DNA of 64,000 nt from contig NZ_JALPVL010000001.1 in NCBI RefSeq assembly GCF_023544465.1, forward strand, positions 930,001-994,000. The letters are read 5' to 3'. The translations under genes were made by a program, and so were the position numbers. The notes beneath the pieces were generated by a model. That model was given only the letters and a program-made list of their open reading frames with translations, was not told where the DNA came from and made no database searches. The stretch comes from Paractinoplanes maris. Its GTDB lineage: Bacteria; Actinomycetota; Actinomycetes; Mycobacteriales; Micromonosporaceae. This document shows positions 37,650-45,960 of the stretch, piece after piece. Position 1 is the first letter of the stretch. Every line of letters begins with the position of its first letter.

Positions 37650-38660
37650 TCACGTGACATCCCGGCTACGCATAGTCCACATCGCCGCCACCACGACGAG
37701 CACGAAGACGCCGGCGAGGATGCCGCCCGCCATCGGCCAGGTGAGCGTGAGCGAGTCGGGCACGCAGCCGGAGGCCGAGGAGAAGTCGCAGGAGTTGTAG
37801 TCCTCGACCTTCACCTCCTTGTCCATCCAGGCGATCATCCAGATCGGGATGAGATAGGCCTCGGCGAACTTCACCTCGGCCAGCGAGAGCACGGTGCCCA
37901 GTCCGAACTGGAAGACGATCAGCGCACCGATCGTCACGCCCAGCGCCATCGCGGTGTGCCGGCCCAGCGAGGCCAGCCCGAACCCGACCGCGCCGGCCAC
38001 GATCACCAGGACCAGACCGCGCAGCTCCATCAGCCCGATCGACTGCCAGGCGCCCGAGGTCAGGCCCTCGGTGCTGCCCCGGGCCTGCGCGATCAGATAG
38101 AACAACCCGGTCCAGACGGCCGAGAACACGACGGTCAGCGCGGTGAAGAAGGCCAGCAGCGCGACCAGCTTGGTGCCCAGCACGCGCAGCCGTTGCGGCC
38201 GCCAGAGCAGCAGGTTCATCATGCCGCCGCTGCTCCACTCGGCGCCGACGAAGGACGCGCCGACGATGAACGCCACCAGGGCGAGCAGCGCAGCCAGCGT
38301 GGTCACCATGTCCGGGAAGTTCTCGAGGAAGTCGAAGGTGGGCGGCATGTACCACTGCGCCTGGAAGTCGTCCGGGGTCGGCTCGACCATGCCCTCGCAG
38401 CCCGGCGGCCAGTTGCCCGCCCGGTCGGTGCCCTGCGCCGCCCGGCAGTCGGCCATGTCCCGGCCGAACTGCTCCTGTGAGCGCTGGTAGTCCTGCTGCG
38501 CCTGGGCCTGGGCCGAGGCGATCTGGGACGGACCGACCTTCTCGTTGGTGAAGAACATCCCGACCGCGACGGCGGCCAGGATCAGCGTCACGCCCAGAAT
38601 GAAGAGCTTGGTGAAGCGGCGCTTGGTCAGCCGCCGGGTCTCGGCACTGTAGAGGCTCAC
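37650..38660 (-). CDS. ABC transporter permease
   Basis: 336 residues from the GTG at 38660, which overlaps the stop of the ATPase gene (GTGA). A basic N terminus (RRLTKRRFTKLF) precedes helix 1. A large extracytoplasmic loop (~40-120) is rich in Gln and holds two Cys (DCRAAQG, PPGCEG). About five further helices follow, ending in VFVLVVVAAMWTMRSRDVT. This is an ABC-2-type export permease. The cargo is unknown. Confidence 0.88.
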   Translation of the reverse strand: MSLYSAETRRLTKRRFTKLFILGVTLILAAVAVGMFFTNEKVGPSQIASAQAQAQQDYQRSQEQFGRDMADCRAAQGTDRAGNWPPGCEGMVEPTPDDFQAQWYMPPTFDFLENFPDMVTTLAALLALVAFIVGASFVGAEWSSGGMMNLLLWRPQRLRVLGTKLVALLAFFTALTVVFSAVWTGLFYLIAQARGSTEGLTSGAWQSIGLMELRGLVLVIVAGAVGFGLASLGRHTAMALGVTIGALIVFQFGLGTVLSLAEVKFAEAYLIPIWMIAWMDKEVKVEDYNSCDFSSASGCVPDSLTLTWPMAGGILAGVFVLVVVAAMWTMRSRDVT

Positions 38661-39646
38661 TGACCCCACCCCCCGCTCGCCGGCGTCGCCGCCGCCGTCT
38701 GGTCGACCTGACGGTTCTGACCCTCGACCGGCGCGGTGCCGGTGAGCTCGAGGAAGACGCTCTCCAGATCGGCCGACATCGGGGTCAGCTCGCTGACATA
38801 GATCCCGCGCTCGGCGAGGATCCGGGTGATCTGGGCCGGGTTGCCGGCGTTGCCGACGGTGAAGTGGTCGTGCTCGACGCTCACCTGGGCGCCGTTGGCC
38901 CGGAGCAACTCGATCGCGGGGCGCATGTCGACACCCGCTTCGAGGCCGACCTTGACCGACGACGAGGTGTGGGTCTTGAGCACATCGGCCACCGAGCCGG
39001 CGGCCACCCGGCGACCGGCCGAGATGATCGTGACGGAGTCGCAGATGAGCTGGATCTCGCCGAGGATGTGGCTGGACAGCACCACGGTCATGCCCGACTC
39101 GGCCAGGTTGCGCATCAGCGTGCGCATCTCCCGGATGCCGCCGGGGTCGAGACCGTTGGCGGGCTCGTCCAGAATCAGCAGCTTCGGCTCCTTGAGCAGC
39201 GCCGACGCCACCGCGAGGCGCTGCTTCATGCCGAGCGAGTAGGTCTTGACCCGGTCCTTGGAGCGGTCCCGCAGCCCGACCAGCTCGAGGACGGCGACGA
39301 CGCGCTCCTTGCGGACCCCACCGGCGTCGGCCAGCAGCGACAGCGTGTCCTGCGCGGTGAAGTTGCCGAAGAACTGCGGGCTCTCCACGATCGCGCCGAC
39401 CTGGCCCGCCACCTCGGGGAGGCTCTCGGGGACCTCGCGCCCGAGAATCGCCATGCGACCGCCGTTGGGCTTGATCAGCCCGAGCAGCGTTCGCAACGTG
39501 GTCGTCTTGCCCGAGCCGTTGGGTCCCAGGAAGCCGTGCACCTGGCCCGCCTCGACAGTCATGTCGAAGCCGTCGAGCGCTCTTCGCACACCTTTACGGC
39601 TGCGATACGTCTTCTGCAGCCCGGCTATCTCCAATACGGCAGTCAC
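38657..39646 (-). CDS. ABC transporter ATP-binding protein
   Basis: 329 residues from the GTG at 39646, where TAGAGT ends 7 nt upstream. Walker A GPNGSGKTTTLR, Q-loop VESPQFFG, signature YSLGMKQRLAVA (Leu-Gly for the usual Ser-Gly-Gly) and Walker B LLILDEPANGLDP are visible. A C-terminal domain of ~90 residues (VKVGLEAGVDMRPAIELL...ERGIYVSEL) is typical of bacitracin/drug-export ATPases. It forms a two-gene exporter with the following permease by GTGA overlap. It lies downstream of the DeoR gene in the same direction, but 51 bp and its own promoter separate them. Confidence 0.92.
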   Translation of the reverse strand: MTAVLEIAGLQKTYRSRKGVRRALDGFDMTVEAGQVHGFLGPNGSGKTTTLRTLLGLIKPNGGRMAILGREVPESLPEVAGQVGAIVESPQFFGNFTAQDTLSLLADAGGVRKERVVAVLELVGLRDRSKDRVKTYSLGMKQRLAVASALLKEPKLLILDEPANGLDPGGIREMRTLMRNLAESGMTVVLSSHILGEIQLICDSVTIISAGRRVAAGSVADVLKTHTSSSVKVGLEAGVDMRPAIELLRANGAQVSVEHDHFTVGNAGNPAQITRILAERGIYVSELTPMSADLESVFLELTGTAPVEGQNRQVDQTAAATPASGGWGQ

Positions 39647-39653
39647 GGGCGAG

Positions 39654-39659
39654 ACTCTA
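39654..39659 (-). promoter_or_regulatory. -10 hexamer TAGAGT before the ABC operon, leaderless-type
   Basis: Ends 7 nt before the chosen GTG of the ATPase gene at 39646. Confidence 0.4.
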
Positions 39660-39697
39660 GACAGACTCGTCAATATCAGCTGATGGATCGCCGGCAA

Positions 39698-40483
39698 TTA
39701 CGCCGTGACGACGTGAACTCCAGCCTCCCGGAAACGGGCGACCACCTCGGCCGAGGCCCCGGAGTCGGTCACCAGCGTCTCGATCTTGGTGATCGGGCAG
39801 ATCCGGGCGAAGGCGTGACCGCCCAGCTTGGACGAGTCGGCGATCACGACGACCCGCTTGGCCCGGGCGACCATGAGGCTGTTCATCGCGGCTTCGCCCT
39901 CGTGGTGCGAGGCCGCGCCCAGCTCGACGTCGACCGCGTCCACGCCGAGCAGCACGATGTCGAGGGTGACCTCCTTGAGCAGCGCGCCGCCGAGCGGCCC
40001 GACCACCTCGAAGGACTGCGGGCGCACCACGCCGCCGGCCACGACGATCTTCATCCGCGAGCGGACCAGCAGCTCGTTGGCGATGTTGAGCGCGTTGGTG
40101 ACCACGGTGAGCTGGGAGCCCTCGCTGCCCGCGTTCAGATCGGGGCGTACGGCGAGAGCGCGCGCGACCTCGGTGACCGTGGTGCCGCCGTTGAGCCCGA
40201 CGACCGTACCCGGGGTGACCAGGCCGGCCGCGGCCTCGCCGATGCGCTGCTTCTCGGCCGAGTGCTTGGCGCTCTTGTAGCGCAGCGGGAGATCGTACGA
40301 GACGCCGTTGGCCACCGCGCCGCCCCGGGTCCGGGTGATCATCTGCTGCTGGGCCAGCTGGTCGAAGTCACGGCGGATGGTGGCCTGCGAGACGTCGAGC
40401 CGCTCGGCCGCGTCCTCGACGCTGACCCGCCCGCTCTCGGCGAGTAACTCGAGCAGGGCATTCCACCGCGCGTACCGGTCCAC
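39698..40483 (-). CDS. DeoR-family sugar-phosphate-responsive repressor
   Basis: 261 residues from the GTG at 40483, with GGGGAG 6 nt upstream; the frame is open to 40525. The N-terminal helix-turn-helix is typical of DeoR: ALLELLAESGRVSVEDAAERLDVSQATIRRDFDQLAQQQMITRTRGGAV. The C-terminal DeoRC domain, an isomerase-like sugar-phosphate sensor, holds GLNGGTTVTEVARAL and VLGVDAVDVELGA. It is divergent from the SIS-ROK-nagA operon across 186 bp and is likely to control it, with an amino-sugar phosphate as effector. Binding sites are not clear; TGTGCACA (40517-40524) is one palindrome present. Confidence 0.9.
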   Translation of the reverse strand: MDRYARWNALLELLAESGRVSVEDAAERLDVSQATIRRDFDQLAQQQMITRTRGGAVANGVSYDLPLRYKSAKHSAEKQRIGEAAAGLVTPGTVVGLNGGTTVTEVARALAVRPDLNAGSEGSQLTVVTNALNIANELLVRSRMKIVVAGGVVRPQSFEVVGPLGGALLKEVTLDIVLLGVDAVDVELGAASHHEGEAAMNSLMVARAKRVVVIADSSKLGGHAFARICPITKIETLVTDSGASAEVVARFREAGVHVVTA

Positions 40484-40669
40484 CCAGACTCCCCGCTGCA
40501 CGTTCCGTGATAAGAGTGTGCACATTAGTGCGCGAAAGCCCGGGAAGCAAAGATCGGCCCTGCGCGGTGCGGCGGCGATGGTTGCGTCGGCGCCGGGCTT
40601 CCACGCAGAATGACGCTCGAAAGTACCGGGTACCGAGCGCTTATGCGCACGCGGTGTGAAGGGTGGCCC

Positions 40670-41590
40670 ATGACATACGTCAAGGCGGAAATCGCCAGCC
40701 AGCCGGAGTGCTGGCGGAAGGCCGCGAAGCTGGCCGACGCCCCCGGCCTCCCGGCGCGGGGCGAGCGCGTCGCCGTGGTCGGCTGCGGCACCTCCTGGTT
40801 CATGGCCAAGGCGTACGCGTCGTTGCGGGAGCAGACCGGTCAGGGGGAGACCGACGCGTTCCAGGCCTCCGAGTTCCCGCGCCGCCGCCGCTACGACCGG
40901 GTCGTCGCGATCACCCGCTCGGGCACCACCACCGAGGTCCTCGACCTGCTCAACGATCTGGCCGGGGGCACGCCGACCACGGTGCTGACGGCCGACGAGT
41001 CGCAGCCGGCCGCACGCCTGGCCGACCAGACCGTGCTGCTCGACTTCGCCGACGAGCAGTCAGTGGTGCAGACCCGCTTCGCCACCAGCACCCTGGCGCT
41101 GCTGCGGGCCCACCTGGGCGAGGACATCGAGGCGGCGGCCACCGACGCCGAGGTCGCGATCCGCCTGCCGCTGCCGGTGCACCCGGCACTGGCCGAGCAG
41201 ATCACCTTCCTGGGCCGGGGCTGGACCGTCGGGCTGGCCGAGGAGGCGGCGCTGAAGTGCCGCGAGGCCGCCATGTACTGGGCCGAGGCCTATCCGGCGA
41301 TGGACTACCGGCACGGCCCGATCGCGATCGCCGCCCCGCGCCGGGTGGTGTGGGCGTTCGGTGACATCCCGACCGGCCTGGCCGACGAGGTCGAGGCGAC
41401 CGGCGCGCTCTTCGTGCACAGCCGCCACCACGGCGGGTATGCCGCGCTCGGCCGCTGGTGCGGCGGACGCGCACCGCTCGACCCGATGGCCGACCTGATC
41501 GTGGCCCAGCGCGTGGCCGTCCTGCTGGCCACCAGCCAAGGCTTGAACCCGGATCACCCTCGCAACCTCACCCGCTCGGTAGTCCTGTAG
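40670..41590 (+). CDS. SIS-domain amino-sugar isomerase/deaminase (NagB-II or AgaS-like)
   Basis: 306 residues from the ATG at 40670, with GAAGGG upstream. Two SIS domains are present: VAVVGCGTSWFMAKAYASLREQ with ITRSGTTTEVLDLL, then TFLGRGWTVGLAEEAALKCREAAMYWAEAYPAMDYRHGPIAIA. This matches the isomerase half of GlmS-like enzymes and the NagB-II/AgaS deaminases. Beside a ROK kinase and nagA, the probable job is deaminating glucosamine-6-phosphate to fructose-6-phosphate. First gene of the operon, divergent from the DeoR regulator. Confidence 0.88.
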   Translation: MTYVKAEIASQPECWRKAAKLADAPGLPARGERVAVVGCGTSWFMAKAYASLREQTGQGETDAFQASEFPRRRRYDRVVAITRSGTTTEVLDLLNDLAGGTPTTVLTADESQPAARLADQTVLLDFADEQSVVQTRFATSTLALLRAHLGEDIEAAATDAEVAIRLPLPVHPALAEQITFLGRGWTVGLAEEAALKCREAAMYWAEAYPAMDYRHGPIAIAAPRRVVWAFGDIPTGLADEVEATGALFVHSRHHGGYAALGRWCGGRAPLDPMADLIVAQRVAVLLATSQGLNPDHPRNLTRSVVL

Positions 41591-41645
41591 GCATGAGCGA
41601 CTGCACCGGAATGAGCGGAGCGGTTCGAGGGCCAGGAGGGCATGC
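41591..41645 (+). repeat. Diverged copy of the pst intergenic repeat, at the start of the ROK gene
   Basis: 55 bp that begin GCATGAGCGACTGCACCG and end CGAGGGCCAGGAGGGCATG, the same ends as the 74-bp repeats at 2908-3068. The middle is about 20 bp shorter and unrelated. It begins directly after the SIS stop (TAG 41588-41590), and its ATG at 41593 opens the reading frame of the ROK kinase. Confidence 0.8.
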
Positions 41646-42579
41646 CACGCCGGCTCAGCGCCGGGTGGTGGTCGCCCTGGATGTGGGCGGGACGGGCATG
41701 AAGTGCGCGCTGGTCCGCCCGGACGGGACGGTCCACCACACCGAGCGGCACCCCACCCAGGCCGAGCGCGGCCCGGAGGCGGTGCTCGGCACGATTCTCG
41801 ACGTCGCCGAGGGACTGGCCGCAAAGGCCCGCGCCGACGGCCTCGAACCGGTGGCGGCCGGGGTGGCCGTGCCCGGCGTGGTCGACGAGGAACACGGCAT
41901 CGCGGCCTGGTCGTCCAACATCGGCTTCCGGGACGTTCCGGTCCGGGCCCGCGTCGAGGAGAGACTCGCCGTGCCCGCCGTGCTCGGCCACGACGTCCGC
42001 GTGGGCGGCATGGCCGAGGCCCGTCTGGGCGGCGGCCGCGGACACCGGCACGTGCTGTTCGTCGCCATCGGCACCGGCATCGCGGCCGCGCTGGTGGTCG
42101 GCGGGGCCGGCTACTCCGGGGCGCACGGCGCGGCCGGCGAGCTCGGCCACATCGTCGTCCGGCCCGGCGGCCCGCTCTGCCCCTGCGGGCAGCGGGGCTG
42201 CATGGAGTCCCTGGGCTCGGCCCGCGCGGTCGGGCTGCGCTACGCCGAGCTGGCCGGCGCCCCGGGCGCGACCGCGCTCGACGTCGTCACCCGGGCCGGC
42301 CAGGGTGACGACCTGGCCCGTACGGTCTGGCGGGAGGCGATCGAGGCGCTGGCCGACGGCATGGTCACCGCGCAGGCGCTCTACGACGTGGGCGTGCTCG
42401 TGATCGGTGGCGGCCTGGCCGAGGCCGGCGACGCCCTGCTGCGGCCCCTGGAGGACGCGTTCCGGGAGCGGCTCACATTCCACCGCCCACCCGCGTTCGT
42501 CCGCGCCGGCCTGGGGGACGAAGCCGGTTGCATCGGCGCCGCCCTGCTGGCCCTCGACCACCTGGAGAAGCTGTCATGA
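41593..42579 (+). CDS. ROK-family kinase, probably N-acetylglucosamine kinase
   Basis: 328 residues. The phosphate-binding DVGGTGMKCALV starts at residue 30, GHDVRVGGMAEARLGGGRG leads to the catalytic region, and the ROK zinc motif is CPCGQRGCME. The first ~19 residues (MSDCTGMSGAVRGPGGHAT) are encoded by a copy of the dispersed repeat also found before pstA; ROK kinases normally begin near residue 24, VVVALDVGG. A true start may therefore lie after the repeat, but no obvious initiation codon with a ribosome-binding site is seen there. With nagA and the SIS gene, it probably phosphorylates GlcNAc at C6. Confidence 0.9.
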   Translation: MSDCTGMSGAVRGPGGHATPAQRRVVVALDVGGTGMKCALVRPDGTVHHTERHPTQAERGPEAVLGTILDVAEGLAAKARADGLEPVAAGVAVPGVVDEEHGIAAWSSNIGFRDVPVRARVEERLAVPAVLGHDVRVGGMAEARLGGGRGHRHVLFVAIGTGIAAALVVGGAGYSGAHGAAGELGHIVVRPGGPLCPCGQRGCMESLGSARAVGLRYAELAGAPGATALDVVTRAGQGDDLARTVWREAIEALADGMVTAQALYDVGVLVIGGGLAEAGDALLRPLEDAFRERLTFHRPPAFVRAGLGDEAGCIGAALLALDHLEKLS

Positions 42580-43670
42580 CCCGCATCGGCGGCCGGATCG
42601 TCCGGCCCGGCGCCGTCGTCGAGGGATACGTCGAGGTGGACGGGCCGGTGATCCTGTCGGTCGAGGCGGCCGGCGGCGCCGGGGACGACATCGTCGTGCC
42701 GGGCTTCGTCGACCTGCACTGCCACGGCGGCGGCGGGCACACGTTCACCACCGGCGACGTCGAGTCGGCGCGCGGGGCGGCCACCTTCCACCTGGGTCAC
42801 GGCACCACGACCATGCTGGCCAGCCTGGTCAGCTCGTCGTTCGAGCTGATGCGGGACGCCACCGTGGCCTACCGTCCGCTGGTCGAGGCCGGGATCCTCG
42901 GCGGCGTGCACTACGAGGGCCCCTATCTGTCCGGCGTGCGGTGCGGGGCGCAGAACCCGGAGTTCCTGCGCGACCCGTCCCTCGACGAGCTGACCGCGCT
43001 GGTCAAGCTGGGCGAGGGCGCGGTCCGGCTGGTGACGATCGCTCCTGAGCTGCCCGGCGCCCTGGAGGCCATCGCGTTCCTGCGCGAGCAGGGGGTGGCC
43101 GCCGCGGTCGGGCACACCGATGCCACGTACGAGCAGACCCTGGCCGGCGTCGAAGCCGGCGCCACCGTCGGCACCCACCTGTTCAACGGCATGCGACCGC
43201 CGCACCACCGCGAGCCCGGACCGGTGGTCGGCCTGCTCGCCTCGCCGGTGGTCTGCGAGCTGATCGCCGACAACATCCACCTGCATCCGGGCATGCTGGC
43301 CTTCGCGGTGCGGACGGCCGGGCCCGACAAAGCCGCGCTGATCACCGACGCGATCGAGGCCACCGGCATGGCCGACGGCACCTACGACCTGGGCGGTCAG
43401 CAGGTCGTCGTGGCCGACCGGGTGGCCCGGCTGGCCCGGGACGGCTCGATCGCCGGCAGCACGCTGACCATGGACCAGGCCCTGCGCAACACGGTCACCG
43501 CCGGCGTCGGGCTGGCCGAGGCGGTGGCCATGGCCTCGACCACCCCGGCCCGCGTGCTCGGCCTCGGCGACCAGGTGGGTGCTCTCGAGGCCGGGCTGCG
43601 AGCCGATCTCGTGGTGCTCTCGCCCGACCTGCGGGTCAAACGGGTGATGCGCTCCGGTCGCTGGGTGTGA
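42576..43670 (+). CDS. nagA: N-acetylglucosamine-6-phosphate deacetylase
   Basis: 364 residues; the ATG overlaps the ROK stop by four bases (ATGA). It removes the acetyl group from GlcNAc-6-phosphate, giving glucosamine-6-phosphate for the SIS enzyme. Amidohydrolase motifs: VDLHCHGGGGHTF (metal site), VHYEGPYLSGVRCGAQNPEF, AAVGHTDATYEQT, GTHLFNGMRPPHHREPG and ALITDAIEATGMADGTYDLGG with the catalytic Asp. Length is normal. Third gene of the amino-sugar operon. Its last 35 bp overlap the convergent PAP2 gene. Confidence 0.95.
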   Translation: MTRIGGRIVRPGAVVEGYVEVDGPVILSVEAAGGAGDDIVVPGFVDLHCHGGGGHTFTTGDVESARGAATFHLGHGTTTMLASLVSSSFELMRDATVAYRPLVEAGILGGVHYEGPYLSGVRCGAQNPEFLRDPSLDELTALVKLGEGAVRLVTIAPELPGALEAIAFLREQGVAAAVGHTDATYEQTLAGVEAGATVGTHLFNGMRPPHHREPGPVVGLLASPVVCELIADNIHLHPGMLAFAVRTAGPDKAALITDAIEATGMADGTYDLGGQQVVVADRVARLARDGSIAGSTLTMDQALRNTVTAGVGLAEAVAMASTTPARVLGLGDQVGALEAGLRADLVVLSPDLRVKRVMRSGRWV

Positions 43671-44355
43671 ACCCGGCCGGCCGCTCCCAGCCGCGCAGTG
43701 CGGGCAGCGGCAGGCGGTCGAAGGGGATGCGCTCGATCAGGCGGGCCAGCACGACACCGAGCAGCAGGCCGGCGATCGAGTCGGTCAGCCAGTGGAAGCC
43801 GGTGTAGACGGTCGTGCAGAAAACGATCACCACCGGCGCCACCCGGAGCGCGTAGGTCTCGGCCCGGCTCAACGGCCGGCGCAGGAGCGCGGCGATCAGG
43901 ATGGCCAGCACGGCGTACCAGACCAGCGAGTTGCCCAGATGGCCCGAGGGATAGCTCATCGCGTAGCCGCCCTCGGCGTACGGGTTGTGCATGACCACCC
44001 GCTCCGGCCCGTCGAATCGCGGTGCGGCCCGGTCGGCCCAGATCTTCAGCGGGCCGATCGTCACGTAGGTCAGCACGAACGCCGCCACGAACGGGAACGC
44101 GGCCCGCGCCGACCGCGTCCGCCAGACCAGCAGCGCGCTGAGCAGAAGCGACAGCGGCATCAGGATCTGACCGCCCTGGCCCAGGTAGTTGAGCACGCGG
44201 GCGGTCCAATACGGCACCGGCGGCTGGTGGCTCAGCGACCAGTCGGCCACCCGCTCGTCCAGTCGCAGCAGGTGACCGCGCATCAGCGCCACGGTGATCA
44301 CGACGAACGCCGCCACCAGGACGGCATCCAGCCACCAGCTCTTCTTCTCGGGCAC
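43636..44355 (-). CDS. PAP2-family membrane phosphatase
   Basis: 239 residues from the GTG at 44355. TAACTT ends 7 nt before it, overlapping the stop of the protease gene upstream, so the mRNA is probably leaderless. Six hydrophobic helices are seen. The phosphatase signature is KIWADRAAP (an RAAP variant of KxxxxxxRP), SYPSGHLGNS and VYTGFHWLTDSIAG with the second catalytic His. Such enzymes dephosphorylate lipid phosphates such as undecaprenyl pyrophosphate or phosphatidate. The substrate is unknown. The stop falls 35 bp inside the convergent nagA. Confidence 0.88.
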   Translation of the reverse strand: MPEKKSWWLDAVLVAAFVVITVALMRGHLLRLDERVADWSLSHQPPVPYWTARVLNYLGQGGQILMPLSLLLSALLVWRTRSARAAFPFVAAFVLTYVTIGPLKIWADRAAPRFDGPERVVMHNPYAEGGYAMSYPSGHLGNSLVWYAVLAILIAALLRRPLSRAETYALRVAPVVIVFCTTVYTGFHWLTDSIAGLLLGVVLARLIERIPFDRLPLPALRGWERPAGFTPSDRSASPV

Positions 44356-44362
44356 GCCTCTT

Positions 44363-44368
44363 AAGTTA
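44363..44368 (-). promoter_or_regulatory. -10 hexamer TAACTT before PAP2, leaderless-type
   Basis: Ends 7 nt before the PAP2 GTG and includes the TAA stop of the protease gene upstream. Confidence 0.35.
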
Positions 44369-45841
44369 GAGCAGCTTGCCCAGCTTGGCGGCGAGCAGGT
44401 CACCGCGGACGCCCGAGTTGGGGCAGCCGCCGAAGTGGTGCAGCGCCACGACCTTGTTCGTCGCGCGCGACAGCACCGGCGAGCCGGACGAGCCCCCCTC
44501 GGTGTCGCAGTAATAGGCCACGTCCGAGCCGGCCGCATACCCGTCGTAGCCCGGGTTGACCACCGCGCAGTTACTGGCCTGCTCACCCAGCGACCCGGCG
44601 ATCCGGGTCGGCTCGCCCGCCGGGTGCTGCGGGACGTAGAGGGGCTGGTTCTTGGCCGGCCGCTTGGTGTCCAGGGTCAGGTAGCCGAACTTCTGCACCG
44701 CCGCGAACTTGTCGACCGTGAACAGCGTGAAGTCGTACGTGCGGTCGGTCGCGATGACCTTGGAGCCCCAGACCTTTGTCGGCTGGTAGACGTCGTACCC
44801 ACCGCATTTCTCGCACTGATAGTTGAACCAGACCTCGGTGTTGTAGGCCTGGGCCGCGGTGGTGAAGCAGTGGTTGTTGGTGAGCATGCGGTTCTGCGTG
44901 CCGATCCGCCACCCGGTGCACAGCTCGGTGCCGTTGATCAGCAGCCGGGCGATAGCCTTCGACTTCGTGTACGCCACCGGGTCGCTCGACCGGTAGCAGG
45001 CGGCGTCGGTCGACGTGTCCGACCCGCAGACCGATTCCTCCCGCCCGGTGCGACCCGGGGCGAGGAGCTGCTTCTCCGGTTGACGGTCCTGTTCCGTACG
45101 GCTGAAGCCGCGCGCCACCCGGTCGACGTCCACCCCGAGCGTGTCCGGCCGGTTGCCCACCTCGAGCGGGTTGCCGGCCGCGCGGTGCACCTCGAGCACG
45201 GCCGTGTCCCCGGTGACCGACATCGCCCAGCGATCCGACTCGGTGGACTCGGCCGGGGCGTCGTACCGGTAGCTCTCGGTGCCGTCGGCGTTCGTCACCG
45301 TCACGTAGTCGCCGGGCCGCAGCGCCATCCGGGCGAAGTGCAGCTTCACATAGGACGCTCCCGGGTATCGGAACGTCTCCTGCTTGGGGCCGTCCTGATA
45401 GCCGAGCAGCTTGCGCACGCTGACCAGCTCGCCGACCTGCTGCCGGCCGCCCGCCGGGGCCGCGGAGGCCGACTCGACCGGGCGTTCCGCGCTGCCCGCC
45501 TCGGGCGCCACCGACTCCGCCTCGGACCGCGCGGTGGTCGTGGTGCTCTCCGGCTCCTCCGGCTCCGGCGCCGGTCCGGAGCTCGACGGCGCCACGATCG
45601 GACCCGATCCGGGGGCCGGCGCCTCGCCCGACCGGGTCCGCGCCTGATCGGCCGAGTCCTGCCCCTGGTCGGCCGAGACCGGCGTCCGGGCGGCCGCGGC
45701 CGGTGCTTCGTGCCAGGAACCGACCGGCTTCCCGGCGCCGGCGGCCTGCCAGGCGGTGGCCCCGGCCGCGCCGGCCAGAACCAGGGCGGCACACGCCGCG
45801 ATCGCCATGCCTGCCTTACGTCGACCGGTCTTCAGGGGCAC
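44366..45841 (-). CDS. Secreted trypsin-like serine protease
   Basis: 491 residues. A signal peptide (basic GRRKAG, hydrophobic AIAACAALVLAGAAGATAW) is followed by ~110 Pro/Ala/Ser/Glu-rich residues, probably a wall-spanning linker, then an N-terminal beta domain and a chymotrypsin-fold domain in the C-terminal 230 residues. The triad is visible: His in LTNNHCFTT, Asp in TYDFTLF, Ser in YCDTEGGSSGSPVL. Cys residues in CEKCGGYD and near the active site suggest disulfides. It resembles lysyl endopeptidase-like actinobacterial proteases. The start follows the frame's first codon; M12 would also leave a signal peptide. Confidence 0.9.
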   Translation of the reverse strand: MPLKTGRRKAGMAIAACAALVLAGAAGATAWQAAGAGKPVGSWHEAPAAAARTPVSADQGQDSADQARTRSGEAPAPGSGPIVAPSSSGPAPEPEEPESTTTTARSEAESVAPEAGSAERPVESASAAPAGGRQQVGELVSVRKLLGYQDGPKQETFRYPGASYVKLHFARMALRPGDYVTVTNADGTESYRYDAPAESTESDRWAMSVTGDTAVLEVHRAAGNPLEVGNRPDTLGVDVDRVARGFSRTEQDRQPEKQLLAPGRTGREESVCGSDTSTDAACYRSSDPVAYTKSKAIARLLINGTELCTGWRIGTQNRMLTNNHCFTTAAQAYNTEVWFNYQCEKCGGYDVYQPTKVWGSKVIATDRTYDFTLFTVDKFAAVQKFGYLTLDTKRPAKNQPLYVPQHPAGEPTRIAGSLGEQASNCAVVNPGYDGYAAGSDVAYYCDTEGGSSGSPVLSRATNKVVALHHFGGCPNSGVRGDLLAAKLGKLL

Positions 45842-45960
45842 TGTCTCAAACCGCCATTCGCGTCATATCCAGGACGTATGTACTAATCCGGCCTTCTTGC
45901 ATCTGTGTAACGAGCCACGTGCGACCGCGACGCGCCGAGCGGAACGTGCACACTGGTTCC

